Assembly (NCBI GenBank): GCA_030427205.1
Contig: JAUHXC010000040.1
Location: 33,735-97,734, forward strand
Reading direction: 5' to 3'
From: a bacterium
GTDB taxonomy: Bacteria > Myxococcota_A > Bradymonadia > UBA7976 > UBA1532
DNA length: 64,000 bases
Shown: piece after piece, positions 54,297-64,000 of the stretch
Numbering within the stretch: position 1 is the first letter of the stretch
Layout: each line of letters starts with the position of its first letter
Program-made: the position numbers and the translations under genes
The notes under the pieces: generated by a model
Told to the model about the DNA's origin: nothing
Database searches by the model: none
The model's input: the letters and a program-made list of their open reading frames with translations, nothing else

Positions 54297-56030
54297 ATGA
54301 CGCGTGTGATGTGCCTGATGGCCGCGGTGGCGTTGAGCCTCGTCGGCTGCAATAGTGACGAGGGCGCCGAGCCGGCGTCCCCCGACACCGCGCCGCCGGC
54401 GGACGCCGGGGCCGATGCGCAGCCCGACATGGGCGGACCCGATCCCGAAGCGGCGGTGGCGGCGCTCGTCGCGGCGGTGGATGTCAGCCGCTACGGCGCC
54501 GACCTGGAGCTCGTGGCCCGCGGGCCCCGGCAGTCACCCGACGGCGAGAACTGGCAGGCGACCCAGGATCGCTGCGCCGAGGTCTTCCTCGCGGCGGGCA
54601 TGCAGGTCACCCGTCAGCCGATCGCCGGCGACGGGGTCAACGTCATCGGCGTATTGCCCGGGCTGACCCGCCCCGATGAGCAGATCCTGCTCGGCGCCCA
54701 CTACGACTCGGAGTTCGCCTGCAACGGCGCCGATGACAACGCCTCGGGGGTCGCCGGCGTGCTCGAGGCGGCGCGGGTGCTCGGCGCCCGCCGCTTCGAA
54801 CGCTCGCTGGTCTTCATCTGCTTCGACGCCGAGGAGTACAGCTTGCTGGGCTCGACGGAGTACGCGCTGCGGGCGCGCGCGGCCGGGCATGACATCCGCG
54901 GGGCGCTGGTGCTGGAGATGATCGGCTATCGCGATACCCGGCCGGGCAGCCAGCGCCTGCCCGAGGGGATCAGCCTGGCGTTCCCGGTCGTCGCCGACGC
55001 GATCGCCGCCCGCGAGAACCGCGCCGACTTCCTCTTCTACGCCGCCGACGACGACCCGGAGATGTTCCCGCATCTGGAGGCCGCGGCGGCGGCGGTCGAG
55101 ATGCCCATCGTCGGCGTGCGCCTCGACGCGGTCCTGCGGGCCAGCGATCTCACCGGGACCTTCCGTCGATCGGACCACGGCCCGCTCTGGGCTGCGGGCT
55201 ACCCCGGCATCATGATCTCCGACACCGCCGAGTTCCGGAACCCGAACTATCACTGCGGGCTGGGCGACGATGACATCGACACCGTCGACGTCGACTTCGC
55301 CGTGGACGCCACGCGCATGGTGGTCGGCGCGCTGGCTCGGGCGGCGGTGCCCGCAGATGGCATGCCCGGCGAGGGGCGGGTGGTCGATCCGGCGCCGCCC
55401 CTCGAGTCGACCCGCGCCTGTGATCCGGTGGCCCGTGACTGCCCCGACGGCCAGCGCTGCGCGCTCGTCTTCGCCGACGAGGGGCGGGTGCTCGCCTGCG
55501 TGCCGCCGACCGAGATGCCGCTGGGGATCGACGAACTGTGCGAGCGCGACGCAGATGGCAACGATCGCTGCGACAGCGGCTTGTTCTGCACGTTGACCGG
55601 GCGCGCCGTCGGCGACGAGCGGCGGTGCCGTCCGCTGTGTGATTCGGCGGCGGACTGCGCCGAGGGCGAGGCGTGTCCGACCCTGAGGGCCGAAGCGAGC
55701 AATTGCATCGCCGGATGTGACCCGTTCGCCGATGAGTGCCCGCCCGAGACCGGCTGCGGCTTCAGCGATGACTCGAGCCGACGGTTCGTGCGCCTCTTCT
55801 GTCGCCAGAAGGGTCAGCTCGAAGAGGGGGAGGATTGCACCCGTGATTTCTGTCGCCCGGGGTTGGTCTGTCCGTCGATCCTCTCGCAGAGCCACGCGCT
55901 GGGCTGCCTGGCGTGGTGCCGGCTCTCCGCGCCCGAGTGTAACGCGGGGCGGGTCTGTCGCCGCATCGCGGCCCGCGGGCTGCCCGACGATCTGGGCCTG
56001 TGTGTGCCGGAGGACGCGCTGGTGCCTTGA
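54297..56030 (+). CDS. M28 family zinc aminopeptidase lipoprotein with Cys-rich tail
   Basis: 577 residues from the ATG at 54297. The lipobox is SLVGC (Cys18). The peptidase domain (about 60-360) shows the M28 dizinc ligands: HYDSE (His135), GADDNASG (Asp146), FDAEEYSLLGS (Glu179/Glu180) and a later His in YHCGLGDD. The last 200 residues are a Cys-rich domain with CPDGQRCAL, CDSGLFC, CAEGEACP and CRPGLVCP modules, like the Cys-rich surface lipoproteins elsewhere in the window. It probably trims peptides at the cell surface, in line with a predatory or proteolytic lifestyle (inference). Confidence 0.92.
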   Translation: MTRVMCLMAAVALSLVGCNSDEGAEPASPDTAPPADAGADAQPDMGGPDPEAAVAALVAAVDVSRYGADLELVARGPRQSPDGENWQATQDRCAEVFLAAGMQVTRQPIAGDGVNVIGVLPGLTRPDEQILLGAHYDSEFACNGADDNASGVAGVLEAARVLGARRFERSLVFICFDAEEYSLLGSTEYALRARAAGHDIRGALVLEMIGYRDTRPGSQRLPEGISLAFPVVADAIAARENRADFLFYAADDDPEMFPHLEAAAAAVEMPIVGVRLDAVLRASDLTGTFRRSDHGPLWAAGYPGIMISDTAEFRNPNYHCGLGDDDIDTVDVDFAVDATRMVVGALARAAVPADGMPGEGRVVDPAPPLESTRACDPVARDCPDGQRCALVFADEGRVLACVPPTEMPLGIDELCERDADGNDRCDSGLFCTLTGRAVGDERRCRPLCDSAADCAEGEACPTLRAEASNCIAGCDPFADECPPETGCGFSDDSSRRFVRLFCRQKGQLEEGEDCTRDFCRPGLVCPSILSQSHALGCLAWCRLSAPECNAGRVCRRIAARGLPDDLGLCVPEDALVP

Positions 56031-56074
56031 GACGATGCCGGGGCTGATGCCTCATGCCATGGTGAAGTCATCTG

Positions 56075-56110
56075 ATGGCATCATGGCATCATGGCATCAT
56101 GGCATCATGG
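56075..56110 (+). repeat. 8-bp microsatellite (ATGGCATC)4
   Basis: Four perfect copies of ATGGCATC plus a partial fifth, in the 98-bp gap between the convergent M28 and kinase-AAA genes. ATGCCAT just upstream (56054-56060) is complementary to ATGGCAT, so a hairpin can form. The stretch is far less GC-rich than its flanks. Confidence 0.9.
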
Positions 56111-56128
56111 TGTCTGATGGCGCGTCGC

Positions 56129-59100
56129 TCAGGCCGTATTGTGGGTCAGGTTGCCGGTGCTGCTCGCCGTCGAGGCCAGGTCGAGCTTGTCGACCCGCTC
56201 GATGAGGTCGTCGCGGCGGGCGAGCACCGCCAGGGTGCGCAGATCGCGGCGCAGGCGGTCGGTCTCGCCGTCGCTGAGGCGCACGTCGTAGCGCAGATCT
56301 TCGGCGTACATCAGCGCCAGCTCGGCGTCGGTCCAGGCGTCTTCCATCGCGTGGGCCCAGGCCTGGCCGATGCAGGCGATGAACTCCAGCACGAAGAGGT
56401 TGCCCCGGGCCGCCTGCCGGGCTTCTTCGAAGGCGGCGAGGGCGGTCTGGGCGTCTTCCCGGGCCCACGCGCACAGGCCGAGCTGCAGCCGCGCGTCGAC
56501 GCCGACGACCTCGAGGCCTTCCTCCATCGCCTGATCGATGATCGCTTCGAAGGTCTGCTCGGCGCGCTCGATGCGGCCCTGGACGCGGTCGAGGCGGGCG
56601 AGCGCGCCGCGGGCCTGCAGCCGCGGGGCGAGCAGGCCCGACTCGATGGCGCTCTCCAGGCTGTGCTCGTAGGCCACCAGCGCCAGATCGAGCTCGTCGG
56701 TGTGCTGGTAGAAGCGGCCCAGGGAGTGGTGCACGTCGGCCAGGGCCCGGCGATCGCCGCTCTCCCGGGCGAAGCGCAGGGCCTCCCACAGCCACTGCTC
56801 GGCCTCTTCGGCGTCGTCGTGGGCCAGCTTGAGCACGCCGAGCCGCCCCGCGGCGCGGGCGCCGACCGCCGCCAGATCGTGGGCCCGGGCGATGTCGACG
56901 CCGGAGCGGGCCTGGATCTCGGCTTCGACGGGCTGGCCGGCGTGCTCGGCCGCGTCGCTGGCGAGCAGGTGCAGCTCGCAGCGGGCCTCGGGGCCGAGCT
57001 GGTGCACCTCGCCGTCCCACTTGAGCAGCCGCCGGGTGAAAGAGACGGTGTGGCCCATCAGCCCGGCGCCGTGCAGTCGGTGCGCGCCGTCGACCCCCAC
57101 CTCGAGGGCGCGGGCGCGCTCGCCGCCGGCCCACAGGTGACGGGCGAAGACCTCGACCTCGATGCCGGTCGGATCGGCGTTGGCCCGGCGCTCGCGCAGG
57201 CGGGCCGCGGCGAGGTTGATCGGGCCCCAGTTGGGCAGCGCCCGGCAGATCTTGCGCAGCTGCGCGCGCACGAGGTCGTGGCTGAAGCGCCAGCGGTTGG
57301 GGCCCTGATCGAGCGCGAGGCCGCAGGTCACCGCGCGGTCGAGCAGGTTCTCGAGCTGATCGCTCTCGCCGGTGAGCGCCGGGGCCTCGGGGTCTCCCGG
57401 CACGCCGCACAGGGCGCTCAGCGGGCGCAGGGTGAACGAGCGGCCGAGCAGCGTGGCCCGGGCCAGCATGCTGAGCATCTCGCCGCCGTCGGGGCCGTCG
57501 GACGCCCGGGCGATGCGCTCGGCGAGTACGGTGTTGGGATCGCTGGGCGCGCTGCCGTAGCCCTCGGCCTCGAGGTAGCCGCGCACCGCCTCGAGCGCGA
57601 TGAGCGGGTTGCCGGCGGCCATGACGGCGGCCCCTTCGGCGACGCCGGGCTCCATGCGGGCGAGCGAGGCCAGCGCCGGGCCGAGCTCGAGCGGGTTGAC
57701 CGGCCCCAGGCGGATGTGGGCCGTATTGGGCAGCCGCAGGATCGCCTTGCGCGGCGCCTGCACCGTCGTGCGCTGGCTGGGGCGCAGGGTCACGACGATC
57801 ATCAGCCGCGCGGTGCCGTGGCGCGCCAGCCGATGCACCAGCCGCAGCACCTTGCCCTCGGGCGACCACTGGGCGTCGTCGGCCCACAGCAAAAACGGCG
57901 CGTCGCCGGCCAGCCGGTTGACCAGATCGGCCGCGTGGCGCACGTGCTGGTCGCTGGCGGGGCCCTCGTGCGGCGCCGAGCTCCACAAGACCTCGGTGGC
58001 GCAGGCCCGCTCGTCGGCGTCGGGGAAGGCGGCGGTCAGCGCGTCGTCGGCCGCGTCCCGGGGGAGGCCCGGCAGGCCCACGAAGCGCAGCACCGCCTGA
58101 CGCAGCCCGCCGCCGCTCTGGATCTGAGGCTCGCTGCGCACGACGAGGGTGCGCATGCGACCGCTCTCTTCCATCGTCTCGCGCAGCCAGCCGGCGAGGC
58201 GGCTCTTGCCGAGCCCGGCTTCGCCTTCGACGATGACCACCTGCGGGCCGGCGCCGTGGCAGGCCTGGTCGGCGGCGGCGAACAGCGTGCGCTGGGCTTC
58301 TTCGCGGCCGACCAGCGGCGGGTTGCGCAGCTGGGCCAGCGCCGGGCCGCCGGGGCCTTCGAAGGGCGCGATGTCTTCGCCGGGCTCGGTGTCGTAGAGG
58401 TAGTGGCCCGGCGGCGGGCCGAAGGGCACCGTCGGCGGTGGCTCGCCCAGGTCGGCGAGCGCGCGCCGCACCGAGGCGACCGAGCGGAACCGCTCGGCGG
58501 GCGACTTGTGCAGCATGCGCTCGATGATGGGGATCAGCGCCTCGGGCGCCTCGACGTCGTCGCGGATGTGGATCGCGGGCAGCGGCGAGCGCTGGTGGTG
58601 GGCCAGCAGGTGGCGCCCGTGGTAGGGCAGGTCGCCGGTCAGGATCTCGAAGAGGATGATGCCCAGACTGTAGAGGTCGGTCCACGGGCCGGCGCCGACG
58701 ACGTTGCCCGAGGCCGCCTCGGGGGCGATATAGGCCGGCGTGCCTTCGATCCGGCGGCTCGCGCGGCGGGCGTCGGGCACCGCCAGCGCGATGCCGAAGT
58801 CGACCAGCCGCACCGCGCCGGGCCCGTCGACCTCGGGCACGAGCAGCACGTTGCCCGGCTTGAGGTCGCGGTGCACCAGCTCGCGGGCGTGGGCGTGGGC
58901 CAGGCCCGACAGCAGCCCGTCGAGCAGCGTCCACAGGCGGGGCCAGCTCCACGGGCCGCGGGTGTACTCGCCGAGCGGCGCGCCGTCGACGAACTCCATC
59001 GCCATGAACGGCGAGCCCTGCGGCGTGCGCCCGAAGTCGTGCACCTTGACCAGCGCGGGGTGGTCGAGCCGGGCCATGGCCCGCACCTCGCGGTTGAACG

Positions 59101-59305
59101 AGCGCTCGGCGGAGCCGCGCCGGTCGTTGCGCAGGTTGAGCACCTTCACCGCGCAGTGGCCGCCCCGCTCCGCGCGCGCGAGCCAGACGCTGCCCATCGA
59201 GCCCTCGCCCAGCTCGCGCAGGGGCAGATATCCGCTCGGAAAGTCTTCGGGGTGCGTGCTGATGGGGGTGCTCCTGTCGCGCAGCCGACATGCGCGAAGC
59301 GTCAC
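56129..59305 (-). CDS. Ser/Thr protein kinase fused to AAA ATPase and TPR region
   Basis: 1058 residues from a GTG at 59305; no better start with a clear ribosome site was seen in frame. Kinase domain: LGEGSMGSVWLA, Lys54 (AVK), HRDLKPGN at 145-152 (Asp147), DFG at 169-171 and the AYIAPEAASG loop. A linker leads to the AAA_16 NTPase (LVGREEAQRT, P-loop GEAGLGKS at 361-368, Walker B-like FLLWADDAQW). The remaining 450 residues are helical, TPR-like (ALADVHHSLGRFYQHTDELD). This is the kinase/large-ATPase-with-TPR type found in Myxococcota and related to MalT/STAND regulators. It converges with the M28 gene. Confidence 0.93.
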   Translation of the reverse strand: MTLRACRLRDRSTPISTHPEDFPSGYLPLRELGEGSMGSVWLARAERGGHCAVKVLNLRNDRRGSAERSFNREVRAMARLDHPALVKVHDFGRTPQGSPFMAMEFVDGAPLGEYTRGPWSWPRLWTLLDGLLSGLAHAHARELVHRDLKPGNVLLVPEVDGPGAVRLVDFGIALAVPDARRASRRIEGTPAYIAPEAASGNVVGAGPWTDLYSLGIILFEILTGDLPYHGRHLLAHHQRSPLPAIHIRDDVEAPEALIPIIERMLHKSPAERFRSVASVRRALADLGEPPPTVPFGPPPGHYLYDTEPGEDIAPFEGPGGPALAQLRNPPLVGREEAQRTLFAAADQACHGAGPQVVIVEGEAGLGKSRLAGWLRETMEESGRMRTLVVRSEPQIQSGGGLRQAVLRFVGLPGLPRDAADDALTAAFPDADERACATEVLWSSAPHEGPASDQHVRHAADLVNRLAGDAPFLLWADDAQWSPEGKVLRLVHRLARHGTARLMIVVTLRPSQRTTVQAPRKAILRLPNTAHIRLGPVNPLELGPALASLARMEPGVAEGAAVMAAGNPLIALEAVRGYLEAEGYGSAPSDPNTVLAERIARASDGPDGGEMLSMLARATLLGRSFTLRPLSALCGVPGDPEAPALTGESDQLENLLDRAVTCGLALDQGPNRWRFSHDLVRAQLRKICRALPNWGPINLAAARLRERRANADPTGIEVEVFARHLWAGGERARALEVGVDGAHRLHGAGLMGHTVSFTRRLLKWDGEVHQLGPEARCELHLLASDAAEHAGQPVEAEIQARSGVDIARAHDLAAVGARAAGRLGVLKLAHDDAEEAEQWLWEALRFARESGDRRALADVHHSLGRFYQHTDELDLALVAYEHSLESAIESGLLAPRLQARGALARLDRVQGRIERAEQTFEAIIDQAMEEGLEVVGVDARLQLGLCAWAREDAQTALAAFEEARQAARGNLFVLEFIACIGQAWAHAMEDAWTDAELALMYAEDLRYDVRLSDGETDRLRRDLRTLAVLARRDDLIERVDKLDLASTASSTGNLTHNTA

Positions 59306-59371
59306 CTTGGCACGACCGGTCGGGGGGCGGCAACCCCACTGCGGAACATGAACGGCGGCCTCTGGAGGGGC

Positions 59372-60481
59372 TCAATGCCAGGGGAAGAGCGGCAGCTGCA
59401 CGGGCTCGTCGGCGGCGACCAGATCGTAGCCGGTCAGCCCCACGAGGCGGTAGGCGCGGCCGAGGTCGAACTGGTCGAGCAGGCGGCGCGCGGCGGCGAG
59501 CAGCGGCCCGGCGTCGTCGACGGGCTGGGGCAGCGCGCATTGGCGGGTCGCGATCTGGAACTCGCTGTCCTTGAGCTTGACCCGCACCCCGCCGGCGAGG
59601 CGCCGCGCCCGTCCGAGCCGGTCGGCGACGGCGTCGGCGGCGGCGACGAGCAGGGGCTCGATGGCCGCCCGGCCACGGATGTCGCTCTCGAGGGTGCGCT
59701 CCCAGCCGATGGACTTGGGCTCGCGGTGGCTGATCACCGCCCGCGGGTCGATGCCGCGCGCGAGCTGGCGGAAGTGCGGCCCCATGCGGCCGAGCGGGGC
59801 GAGGGTCGCGTCGTCGGCGTGGGCGACCTGGCCAATGGTGCGCAGCCCGAGGGCCTCGATGCGGGCGGCGGTCTTGGGGCCCGCGCCCCACAGCCGCGAG
59901 ACGGGCAGGGGGGCGAGGAATCGGCGGGCCTCGTCCGGGGGCACGATGGTCAAGCCGTCGGGCTTATGGAAGTCGCTGGCGACCTTGGCGACGAACTTGG
60001 TGGCCGAGATGCCGACCGAGACCGACAGCCCGCCGGTGACCTCACGCACCGCGGCCTTGAGCCGGCGGCCCAGATCGGCGGGCCCGTCGAAGCGGGCGGC
60101 GGTCTCGGTGGCGTCGAGGAAGGCCTCGTCGAGGCTGAGCGACTCGACCTCGGGCGCGAACTCGGCGAAGACGCCCATCACGCCGCGGGAGATGGCCTTG
60201 TAGCGGTCGAAGCGCGGCGGCACGACCACCGCGTCGGGCACCCGCCGCAGGGCGACGGCCATCGGCATGGCGCTGCCGACGCCGAAGGGGCGGGCCTCGT
60301 AGCTCGCCGTCGCGACCACCGATCGCGGCCCGCGCCCGCCGACGAGCACCGGCCGCCCGCGCAGCGCCGGATCGTCGAGCTGCTCGACCGCCGCGTAGAA
60401 GGCGTCCATGTCGGCGTGCACGATCACCCGCGGCGCCTCGGCCGAGGCGGGCGGTGAACCGGATTCGGTATCCGTGGCCAT
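59372..60481 (-). CDS. dinB: DNA polymerase IV (Y family)
   Basis: 369 residues. Y-family catalytic residues are in HADMDAFYAAVE (Asp24) and SLSLDEAFLD (Asp118, Glu119). The steric-gate aromatic is the FY pair of the first motif. The thumb and little-finger regions are present (SVSVGISATKFVAKVASDFHKPDG, LWGAGPKTAARIEALG). The C-terminus ends in QLPLF (362-366), a canonical sliding-clamp-binding pentapeptide. The enzyme bypasses damaged template and makes untargeted mutations. The gene is 66 bp upstream of the kinase-AAA gene on the same strand; no LexA box was recognised. Confidence 0.96.
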   Translation of the reverse strand: MATDTESGSPPASAEAPRVIVHADMDAFYAAVEQLDDPALRGRPVLVGGRGPRSVVATASYEARPFGVGSAMPMAVALRRVPDAVVVPPRFDRYKAISRGVMGVFAEFAPEVESLSLDEAFLDATETAARFDGPADLGRRLKAAVREVTGGLSVSVGISATKFVAKVASDFHKPDGLTIVPPDEARRFLAPLPVSRLWGAGPKTAARIEALGLRTIGQVAHADDATLAPLGRMGPHFRQLARGIDPRAVISHREPKSIGWERTLESDIRGRAAIEPLLVAAADAVADRLGRARRLAGGVRVKLKDSEFQIATRQCALPQPVDDAGPLLAAARRLLDQFDLGRAYRLVGLTGYDLVAADEPVQLPLFPWH

Positions 60482-60604
60482 GGCCGTGCAATGGCACGGG
60501 TGGGCGCGCGGATCAAGGCTTTACTGTGCGTGCGTTCAGTGTGTGCGTTCAGCGCCGTGGGTTTGATGCGCCCTCGCGGCGGGCGAGTCCGGGCGCGGCG
60601 CCCG

Positions 60605-62857
60605 TCAGGGGCAGCCCTGCAGCATCTGGATCCACGCGCCGACCAGCGCGGTGCCCCGCGGGTCGACGCGGGTCGTGGCCAGCTGCGGCATCTGGCCCTC
60701 GCCGCGGATGTTCATCCGGGCGAAGAGCAGGCTGCGGTTGGGGTCGCCGGGCGCGAGCAGCACCGCGCCTGCGATGTCGAGGTCGCCCTGCTGCGGCTCG
60801 ATGTTGCACATGTTGGTGTCGGCGAGCGCGGTGGTCGCCCGCAGGTCGATGTCGGCGTTGGCCGGGCCGTCGGGCTGGTGACACGAGGCGCAGTTGGCGT
60901 GCAGATAGGCCCGCGCCTGATCGGCCAGCGGCGCGTCGGGGTCGTCGATGTCGGGGTAGGCCGGCAGCTCGGCGGCGGGGCGGGGCAGGTCGACGTAGCC
61001 CGCCTCGGCCAGCGCCTCGAGCTGGTTGACCGGCCGCCCGTCGCCGTAGTCGAAGTCGCGGTTGAGCTGCCGCCCCGACAGCCCGAGCGCGTAGCCCTGG
61101 CCCTGGATGTGGCACTGGTCGCATTGCGTGCGCGAGGGGTAGGTCCACTCGAGCACGCCGCTGGCGGTCGGCACCTCGCGGGTCTCCGAGCCGGGCAGCA
61201 GGTAGGCGTCGCTCTCGTCGTCGGTCCAGCGGAAGCTGTAGCCGTTCCAGCGGTCTTCGCCCTTGCGGATCATGCGGGTCTCGATGCGCTTCTCGCTGCC
61301 GTCGGCCTGCGGCATGACGAAGGTCTTGATGAGCACGGTGCCCACCGGCAGGTCGAAGACGCCCTCGTCGCGCCAGGTCATCGACGTGCCCGCGGGCAGG
61401 GCGATGGCCCGCAGCTTGGTGGCCCCGTCGCTCCACAGCCGGCTGTTGGTGTAGTAGGGCACGACGCCGTCGGCGAGTACGTGCGCCGCGACGTCGGTGA
61501 AGCAGCCGGTCTGGCTGATCCACTCGGGCAGCGGCTCGACGTCGGCCGGCGGGTCGACCCGGTCGAAGCGGCCGATGCCGGCGTCGAAGGTCACCACGTA
61601 CAGCTCGCCGTCGGAGCCCTCGCCGAAGCTGGTGATCTGGCGGCCCGAGTCGGCGAGCACCGTCACCTCGGGCTCCCCGCCGGGCACGGGGCGCACGGCC
61701 CAGATGCGGCCGGTATTGTAGTCGCCGACGACGTAGGCCCCCCACAGCTCGGGCAGCGACGGGCCGCGGTAGACGAAGCCGCCGGTGATCGACTTGCCCT
61801 CGTCGTGGCCGTAGGCGAACACCGGCGGGGTGTAGGCGCTCTGGTCGCAGCCCTCGACGTAGCAGATGTCGCCTTCGACCGGGTTCCAGCCGTAGTTGTG
61901 CCCGCCCTCGATCAGGTTGACCTCTTCGACCTCGTCCTGGCCCACGTCGGCGGCCCACAGCTCGCCGGTCGAGCGGTCGAAGCTCATCCGCCAGACGTTG
62001 CGCAGGCCCCAGGCCCAGATCTCGGGTCGCCCGGCCCCGGCGTCGCCCGGCTGGCAGCGCTCGGCGGCGAACGGGTTGTCCGGCGGGATGCCATAGGGCA
62101 GGCCGCAGGCGGCGTCGGCCCGGTCGACGTCGATGCGCAGGATGCTGCCGAGCAGGGTCGAGGTATCCTGGCCGTGGCCCAGCGGATCGCCGGCGGCGCC
62201 GCCGTCGCCCAGGCTGATGTAGAGGTAGCCGTCGGGCCCGAAGTGCATGTCGCCGCCGTTGTGGTTGCCGAACGGCTGCTCGACCTCGAGCAGGACCCGC
62301 TCGGACTCGGGTCGGCCGACGAGCGGATCCATCGGGTCGCGCTGCACCTCGGCGATGACCGAGCGGCGCGGGTTAGCGGCGGAGTAGTAGATGAAGAAGC
62401 GCCCGTTGGACGCATAGTCCGGGTGGAAGGCGAGGCCGAGCAGGCCCTCTTCGTTGTGGTTGCGGCTGACCGGGCGCCGGTAGAAGACCTCGGTCGTGCC
62501 CGGGTCGGCCGGGTCGAAGTAGAGGATGCGGCCGGACTGCTCGACGACGAAGATCAGGTCGTCGTGGCCCGGCGCGCTGCCCAGCCACAGCGGGCGGCGC
62601 ACGTCGAGGCCCGGGAAGGCCGAGATCACCCGCATATTGCCCAGCGGCGGGGCCGGCGGCAGGCTGCAGGTGCGGTTCTCGACCCGCGGCACGAGCGGAC
62701 CGTTCGTATCCCGGTCGGCGTCCTGATCGGGCATGGCGTCCGTGCCCGGCGCCGGCGGCCCGGCGTCGCCGTCACCGGGGGGCGTGCCGTCGGCGCACCC
62801 GACCAGCATCGCCGTCAGCCCGAGCACCCAAGGCGCCATGTATCGCGACCGCCCCAT
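60605..62857 (-). CDS. PQQ-dependent sugar dehydrogenase-like lipoprotein fused to cytochrome c
   Basis: 750 residues from the ATG at 62857 (a later ATG at codon 7 is possible). Lipobox MLVGC. Residues about 70-440 form a glucose/sorbosone dehydrogenase propeller (NHNEEGLLGLAFHPDYASNG, GGDMHFGPDGYLYISLGDGG, IWAWGLRNVWRMSFDRSTGEL, GGHNYGWNP). The C-terminal 300 residues carry two CxxCH haem sites, CDQCH and CASCH, with a Pro/Met-rich tail (GQMPQLATTRVD) that could give Met ligands. The enzyme would oxidise a sugar outside the cell and hand electrons to its own haems. The organisation resembles soluble aldose sugar dehydrogenases fused to a diheme domain. Confidence 0.88.
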   Translation of the reverse strand: MGRSRYMAPWVLGLTAMLVGCADGTPPGDGDAGPPAPGTDAMPDQDADRDTNGPLVPRVENRTCSLPPAPPLGNMRVISAFPGLDVRRPLWLGSAPGHDDLIFVVEQSGRILYFDPADPGTTEVFYRRPVSRNHNEEGLLGLAFHPDYASNGRFFIYYSAANPRRSVIAEVQRDPMDPLVGRPESERVLLEVEQPFGNHNGGDMHFGPDGYLYISLGDGGAAGDPLGHGQDTSTLLGSILRIDVDRADAACGLPYGIPPDNPFAAERCQPGDAGAGRPEIWAWGLRNVWRMSFDRSTGELWAADVGQDEVEEVNLIEGGHNYGWNPVEGDICYVEGCDQSAYTPPVFAYGHDEGKSITGGFVYRGPSLPELWGAYVVGDYNTGRIWAVRPVPGGEPEVTVLADSGRQITSFGEGSDGELYVVTFDAGIGRFDRVDPPADVEPLPEWISQTGCFTDVAAHVLADGVVPYYTNSRLWSDGATKLRAIALPAGTSMTWRDEGVFDLPVGTVLIKTFVMPQADGSEKRIETRMIRKGEDRWNGYSFRWTDDESDAYLLPGSETREVPTASGVLEWTYPSRTQCDQCHIQGQGYALGLSGRQLNRDFDYGDGRPVNQLEALAEAGYVDLPRPAAELPAYPDIDDPDAPLADQARAYLHANCASCHQPDGPANADIDLRATTALADTNMCNIEPQQGDLDIAGAVLLAPGDPNRSLLFARMNIRGEGQMPQLATTRVDPRGTALVGAWIQMLQGCP

Positions 62858-62884
62858 CGGAGACCCCCATCCGGCCGGTTCGGA

Positions 62885-64000
<1,116 letters not shown>

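Noticed and set aside
56075..60457. 1460-codon plus-strand open frame opposite the kinase-AAA and dinB genes
   Set aside because: It starts in the microsatellite and spans two well supported minus-strand genes; no motifs.

Overview
The window is very GC-rich (mostly above 65-70% by eye) and gene-dense, with most genes on the minus strand. It looks like a chromosomal segment of a predatory or social deltaproteobacterium-type organism, most likely Myxococcota. The reasons are a MYXO-CTERM-like C-terminal tail at 6196-6936, a MopE-type CDGxDNDCDG repeat lipoprotein at 44055-47027, an OmpA protein with thrombospondin type 3 calcium repeats, two lipoproteins with long Gly-Glu tracts, many Ser/Thr kinases fused to AAA modules, and an abundance of SPase II lipoproteins. 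No rRNA, tRNA, Cas genes or replication origin were recognised.

Layout. 1-5.9 kb: an M16 protease pair (the second gene runs off the left edge), a hybrid histidine kinase, a Cys-rich lipoprotein and a membrane protein. 6.2-9.5 kb: a disturbed zone holding a MYXO-CTERM-like protein, two small intact genes (DUF1328, FMN-binding stress protein), three gene fragments, a 222-bp element with terminal inverted repeats, and an array of 42-bp-phased repeats. Two of the fragments are copies of the kinase and lipoprotein at 1.8-4.9 kb, in the same order and orientation, so an eroded tandem duplication is likely. 9.5-15.3 kb: an MBOAT acyltransferase with a Gly-Glu lipoprotein, a VOC protein, a zinc-finger/TPR/retropepsin fusion and an MBL hydrolase. 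15.3-22.2 kb: a 1.9-kresidue Ser/Thr kinase/AAA/GAF/histidine kinase/receiver protein, divergent from a secreted beta-propeller protein.

22.2-31.8 kb holds the two best candidates for little-described systems. One is a tight three-gene operon (RecF/OLD-like ATPase with an N-terminal winged-helix-like domain, a TOPRIM/DUF4276-like partner, and a small helical protein). The other is a KAP-family NTPase overlapping a large membrane/TPR protein whose gene is visibly less GC-rich than its surroundings. Between them lie housekeeping genes (Na/Pi cotransporter family, apaH, GNAT). 31.9-42.4 kb: a cyclic-nucleotide-domain/secretion-ATPase-like protein with a degenerate Walker A, an unknown protein, an NHL-repeat lipoprotein pair, a flippase, a PhyH dioxygenase and a kinase-AAA protein. 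42.7-52.9 kb: cell-surface genes (OmpA/TSP3, MopE-like lipoprotein, an outer-membrane-like protein coupled to an exported SSP411-type protein, a second Gly-Glu lipoprotein). 53-64 kb: acyl-CoA dehydrogenase, M28 peptidase lipoprotein, kinase-AAA protein, DNA polymerase IV, a PQQ-dehydrogenase/cytochrome c lipoprotein and a DUF362 protein cut by the right edge.

Intergenic gaps over 300 bp are 6937-7776 and 8597-9554 (the relic and repeat zones, described below) and 12053-12407 (no gene seen). Functions are inferred from motifs read by eye; no database search was possible.
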